DNA of 64,000 nt from the NCBI GenBank assembly GCA_034620365.1, contig JAQGEQ010000335.1, positions 401,786 to 465,785 of the forward strand. Direction: 5' to 3'. Below are positions 59,655 through 64,000 of the stretch, piece after piece. How positions within the stretch are numbered: position 1 is the first letter of the stretch; every line of letters begins with the position of its first letter. Source of the DNA: Pegea sp. RAD2-039 (taxonomy: Eukaryota; Chordata; Thaliacea; Salpida; Salpidae). The notes under the pieces are model-generated. The model was not told the origin of the DNA and ran no database searches. It was given only the letters and a program-made list of their open reading frames with translations. The translations under genes and the position numbers were made by a program.

Positions 59655-62600
59655 ATGAAATATGAGTTAAATGACCCAAATGATGGAACCAATTTTTCTT
59701 CAAATCAATTTCAAAGCACATTTATCAATGGAGCCTACAGTAATGAAGAAGGTAATACAGAAGTTCCATAAAATCAAAACTATTTTCTAAATGTACTCTT
59801 TTTTTGTAATCATTTCGTAAATTACTTATCAAAACTAAAACAATAATGGTATGTTTTAGAAGGAGAAAAAGAAATAAGAATGCGTGTGGAAAGGTGAGAA
59901 CGGTATTTATGTTTTTCTTATTTTTTAATCTGGCCTTAATTATATCAGAGAAACAACACTTCAAGATGCTGTTGAAGAGGAACTACATAAAAAAAAGTGA
60001 ATGAAAATTCTCGTTTAAGTTTGTTAAACTCATTGCTGAAGAAAATAATTTTGTGATCTTTATAAAAACTAAAGAAACAATTGAAATACTTCGTTAATGA
60101 AAATTTACTGTCAAAGAAACACGAAATATTGAAATCTTCTTCTCACTAGATTGGTTTTAAGATAATTAAACAATTTACATACAACAATTTGCTTGTAAAT
60201 TTTATCATCTTAAAAAATAATTAATTTAGAAAAAAATTCAAAAAGCCGAAAAATGAACGAAAAAAAGACAAGAAAAATGGATTGGCTAAAGAAGTTTCAT
60301 TCTACAAACTAGTAGGCAAATTCTTTAGTTGTCTTAGAACATAAGCTGACATCTCGGGGAAAGGTTAAGTGGTAATGCTCGAATTTTTACAGTTTAGGTT
60401 TGCAACTTGCTTTGATTATTTCTTGATGCTTACTGGAGTTTTGGGAGCAATGATACACGGAGCAGCCTTCCCATTCATGACTACAGGTTGATCATGATAT
60501 GATCCTTTTTATCCATAAAGACCTTTAAATTTAGAGTTCCAATTTGTTGTAATTTTCATCTAATCAAGGTCTTGTTTTCGAGTAGTATTTGGCCAAATGA
60601 TTGACACTTTCATCGACTACAGCGTTTGTACGCAAAGCACCTTAGGTACTTGTACTCAACAAGAAATCGATAATTACTATCAAGCTAATAACATCGACAT
60701 CAACAACCTAACTGATACTGACATACTTTAGTAAGACTTGTAATTATGACAACAAACTTCTAATGTCGTTCTCATTGTAGTCCAATCGATGTAGAGGCAG
60801 AGCTGACGAGCTTTTCTTATTACTACATATTCATTGCTTGCTGTGTCATCGTATGCGGTTACTTTCAGGTTTGTTGTTAATCTATTTGTCAAAACTATCT
60901 GGTTATAGTTCATTTTGTGAGTAGGTAGCCAACTGGGTGTTGGCATCTTCACGGCAAACTCGTCAAATTCGTCGTCACTTTTTCCGTTCTATCATGCGAC
61001 AAGAGATCGGATGGTTCGATGTTCATCATCTCGGCGAGCTTAACTCACGTATGAATGAGTTAGTCACGTGATTAACACTTTAGTATCGTTACGTCACAAC
61101 TTGTCATCTGCAGTGACGTCAACAAAATTAGTGAAGCAATTGCTGATAAGTTCAGTGTCTTCATTCAGAGACTGACGACTTTTGTGGGTGGATTCATTGT
61201 TGGGTTTATTAACGGCTGGCAGCTTACTCTAGTTATTTTGGCCATTAGTCCATTACTTGGAGTAGGCGCTGCTCTGATGGGCCGTGTGAGTTACCATCTG
61301 GTCGCTGGTTACCTTGATAACTGATTGTTGTGTAGTTTGTTGCAAGTATGACCAGTAAAGAGCTTTTAGCTTACGCTGAAGCTGGTTCAGTGGCTGAGGA
61401 AGTTTTGTCATCTATTCGAACTGTTGCTGCATTTGCGGGTGAAAAGAAAGAGACAAACAGGTAGAGGTAACGCGCGTCGCCAGTTGTCTTCAAAGCTCCT
61501 TTTGTCATTACAGATACAATGAGAAACTAGGCAAAGCAGAAAAGCAAGGAATCCGCAAAGGAATGACTCAGGGATTTTTTGCCGGTTACATGTGGTGCTT
61601 GATCTTTCTCAGTTATGCTCTTGCTTTTTGGTATGGTTCTAAACTAGTTTTTGATGAAACCACCGATTTTTCACCTGGAAGGCTAATGACTGTAAGTCAT
61701 GGTCTACAGTTTGCAGCTAACCTTCGTATGACAAAAATTTTAGAATTAGTTGTAACAAGCGTTTCTCAAAATTCACAAAATCAGTCAAGCTTATAATTTT
61801 TTAACCGAAGATGAACTTGTATTAAGGTGTTTTTTGCTGTGCTGATTGGAGCGATCAATTTAGGGCAAGCTGCTCCAAATTTAGAAGCGTTCGCTGTGGG
61901 TAGAAGCGCTGCTGCTGAAGTATTTGAAATTATGGATAGAGTAAATCACATCCAGCTTTTTATATTCAATATTTCCACGTTGACATTTTTAGGAGTCAAA
62001 AATCGACCCCTTTTCAACAGAAGGTCACATCCTTTCGCGAGTAGAAGGAACCATTGAACTTCATGAGTGTGACTTTTCATATCCAAGTCGTTCGGATCAG
62101 CAAGTAAATGTTTTGATGAGTTTATCTCACCTCAACAATTTCAGTAATTAACCGAAATATAACAGATTTTGAATAACTGCAAAATAAAATTCCATTCTGG
62201 AGAAACAACAGCAGTTGTTGGGCCGAGTGGTATGGGTAAAAGTACTATTTTGCAGTTGGTCCAACGCTTTTATGACCCAAGTCGCGGAAATGTAAGTCAT
62301 CTGTGTATTATCTCAATAATAAGGATGATATTTCAAATAAATTGTCGAAAAATCAGCAATGGTTTCAGTTATATAAATAAAGATGTGAAATTCATAAACT
62401 GTTTCTGACAGGTAACCCTAGATGGACATGACTTAAGGACCTTGAATACTAGATGGTTAAGATCACTTATAGGCGTGGTCGAGCAAGAACCATCATTGTT
62501 TGCAACCACTATTGGTGAAAATATTCGATTTGGAAATGACGAAGCGACAGACGATGACGTCAGAGCCGCAGCGAAAGCTGCTAATGCTTACAATTTCATC

Positions 62601-64000
62601 ATGCAACTACCTCAGGTGCTGTTGAGGTTATCTGGTAACTATGTGACGTCACAGTTTGTTGATCCATGCAGAAGTTCGATACTGAGGTAGGATCGGGTGG
62701 AGGACAACTTAGCGGTGGGCAGAAACAGCGGATTGCCATTGCCAGGGCTTTGATTCAAAACCCGAAGATCCTGCTTCTAGACCAGGCTTGTTCAGCTCTA
62801 GACACTGAAAGTGAAGCGATGGTCTTACAGGAACTAAACAAGGTAGCCACGTGACTTGTCTACATCTGTTCACACTGAGACCGTTTGATTGTAGGCACGT
62901 AAAGGTCGTACAACTGTCATAGTGGCCCACCGTTTGTCCACAATCCGCAACGCTGACGTCATAGTGGGTGTAGAGCACGGCAAAGCAGTTGAAAGAGGCA
63001 CACATGAGGAGCTGATGGAGAAGAATGGAGTTTATTTCACATTAGTTACACTGCAGGTAAGATCACAAGAGATTAAAAAAGATCAGATTGAACGTCATTA
63101 TGTATTTCAGACCAGCAAGAAAAAGAGTTCACCGGAAGAAGATGAAGAGGAGGAAGAAGAAGGTGGGATAATCCCGTGAAGACATTTTTAAGATTCTTAA
63201 ATAATATTTTCTCAGTTGACTTGTTGAAAAGTGGTCCAGAGGTTGCCCTGGAACATGTTGCCAACTTTGATCGAGACGAAATGCGGACCAGCTTCAGGTT
63301 AGTTTTATTTATCCTCTTTGAACTTAACTGAGTTACTTATTGAGTTCAGGAAGAGTACTCGACGCCAAAACCGTCGTATCGTGGTCCCCGACAATGACAT
63401 CACCCCCATCGGGATGCTATCCACTTCTACTAAAGGATCAGTTCGGATCCGGAAGAACTCGATCATGAAGACTCGGAGCAAATCGCAGACAGAATTTGAT
63501 GTGAGTTTAATTGAGTCAGACTTCCGTCAAATCTTTTTGCTTTTAGGACTCACTATCCAGCAATTCTTCCGACTCTGATGATGAAGATGAAGAGGAGCAA
63601 ATAGAACCAGCAGCTTTGAAACGAATCATGGCATTGAATAAACCGGAATGGGTCTTTATCTTGTGGGGCACAATTGGGTCTGCTGTAAATGGGGCCATTC
63701 AACCAATATTTGCAATCCTATTTTCAGGACTTTTAGGGGTCAGTATTAGTAATGAATTTGACAAATTTTATCCCTGATCTTCTAATTTAGGTCTTTGCTC
63801 TTCCAACAATCGAAGAACAAGAAAACGGAGTGAATTTTTTTGCCATGCTTTTCGTGGTTATTGCCATTATCTCGTTCATCACTTACTTCCTTCAGGTTAG
63901 AAATCGTTTTAAGGAATCTGTTAATTTCAAATTATTTGTCCTAGAACTACATGTTTGCTAAATCTGGTGAACTACTGACCAGAAGAATCAGGAAAATGGG
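59655..64000 (+). CDS. ABCB1-like: ABCB-type full ABC transporter (P-glycoprotein-like), 3' end beyond window
   Basis: Exons: 59655-59751, 59860-59893, 59949-59996, 60230-60311, 60393-60486, 60586-60730, 60781-60868, 60925-61058, 61114-61285, 61336-61460, 61514-61691, 61827-61940, 61993-62103, 62166-62291, 62412-62615, 62672-62842, 62895-63056, 63111-63162, 63216-63297, 63350-63500, 63547-63738, 63791-63895, 63945 onward. About 907 residues of an expected 1250-1350 are present. TMD1 includes [17 protein letters not shown] and [18 protein letters not shown]1 has Walker [10 protein letters not shown] (493-501), Q-loop Gln541, signature LSGGQ (597-601), Walker B ILLLD (617-621) and switch His653. 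The residue after Walker B Asp621 is Gln622, not the catalytic Glu ([11 protein letters not shown]). A charged linker with two acidic runs precedes TMD2. It should export hydrophobic compounds across the plasma membrane. Confidence 0.95.

Noticed and set aside
59268..59964. - strand frames of about 80 codons near the ABCB start
   Set aside because: AT-rich hydrophobic translations overlapping the ABCB 5' region and first exon on the other strand. No supporting splice sites or family.

Overview
This window is eukaryotic and almost certainly from an invertebrate animal. It is strongly AT-rich and uses the standard genetic code, with TAA, TAG and TGA all serving as stops. Genes are cut into many small exons separated by introns that are mostly 45-60 nt long with GT-AG ends. 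The gene set is animal: an SLC4 anion exchanger, an ABCB full transporter, an HP1 chromobox protein, a multi-TSP1 membrane protein and a mitochondrial uL22 protein. Compact introns, high AT content and LINE fragments would suit an early-branching lineage such as a sponge, or a flatworm, but the sequence alone does not settle this.

Layout, left to right: (1) a TSP1-repeat type I membrane protein, + strand, 8 exons, 1433-4424; (2) a large unrecognised Ser/Lys-rich protein, - strand, 21 exons, 5237-12509; (3) a long AT-rich gap with a short GC-richer patch near 14.0-15.1 kb; (4) a small repeat-rich (PPMPHG)n protein gene, + strand, 16160-17533, with a frame break inside its coding minisatellite; (5) PA2G4/EBP1, - strand, 9 exons, 19801-21671; (6) mitochondrial ribosomal protein uL22m, + strand, single coding exon, 24053-24742; (7) HP1, - strand, 4 coding exons, 25336-26360; (8) an unrecognised coiled-coil protein, - strand, 11 exons, 29412-34064; (9) IMP dehydrogenase, - strand, 15 exons, 35446-39630, with a LINE 3' end inside one intron and one GC-AG intron; (10) an SLC4 AE-type anion exchanger, + strand, 30 exons, 44156-49625; (11) a gap with two more LINE 3' ends; (12) an ABCB-type full ABC transporter, + strand, 59655 to beyond the window end.

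I built the exon models by hand from splice signals. Every complete model except the repeat gene keeps one open frame across all junctions and sums to a multiple of three. The repeat gene fails by exactly the 7 bases missing from its minisatellite.

The neighbours do not form one pathway. PA2G4, uL22m and IMPDH are housekeeping growth genes, HP1 is chromatin, and SLC4 and ABCB are membrane transport. I did not find a new multi-gene system. The most notable signals are a Glu-to-Gln replacement at the catalytic position of the first ABCB ATPase site, enrichment of two 8-bp palindromes (TGACGTCA and TCACGTGA) often just inside introns, the frame-broken coding minisatellite, and two sizeable proteins that I cannot assign to any family.
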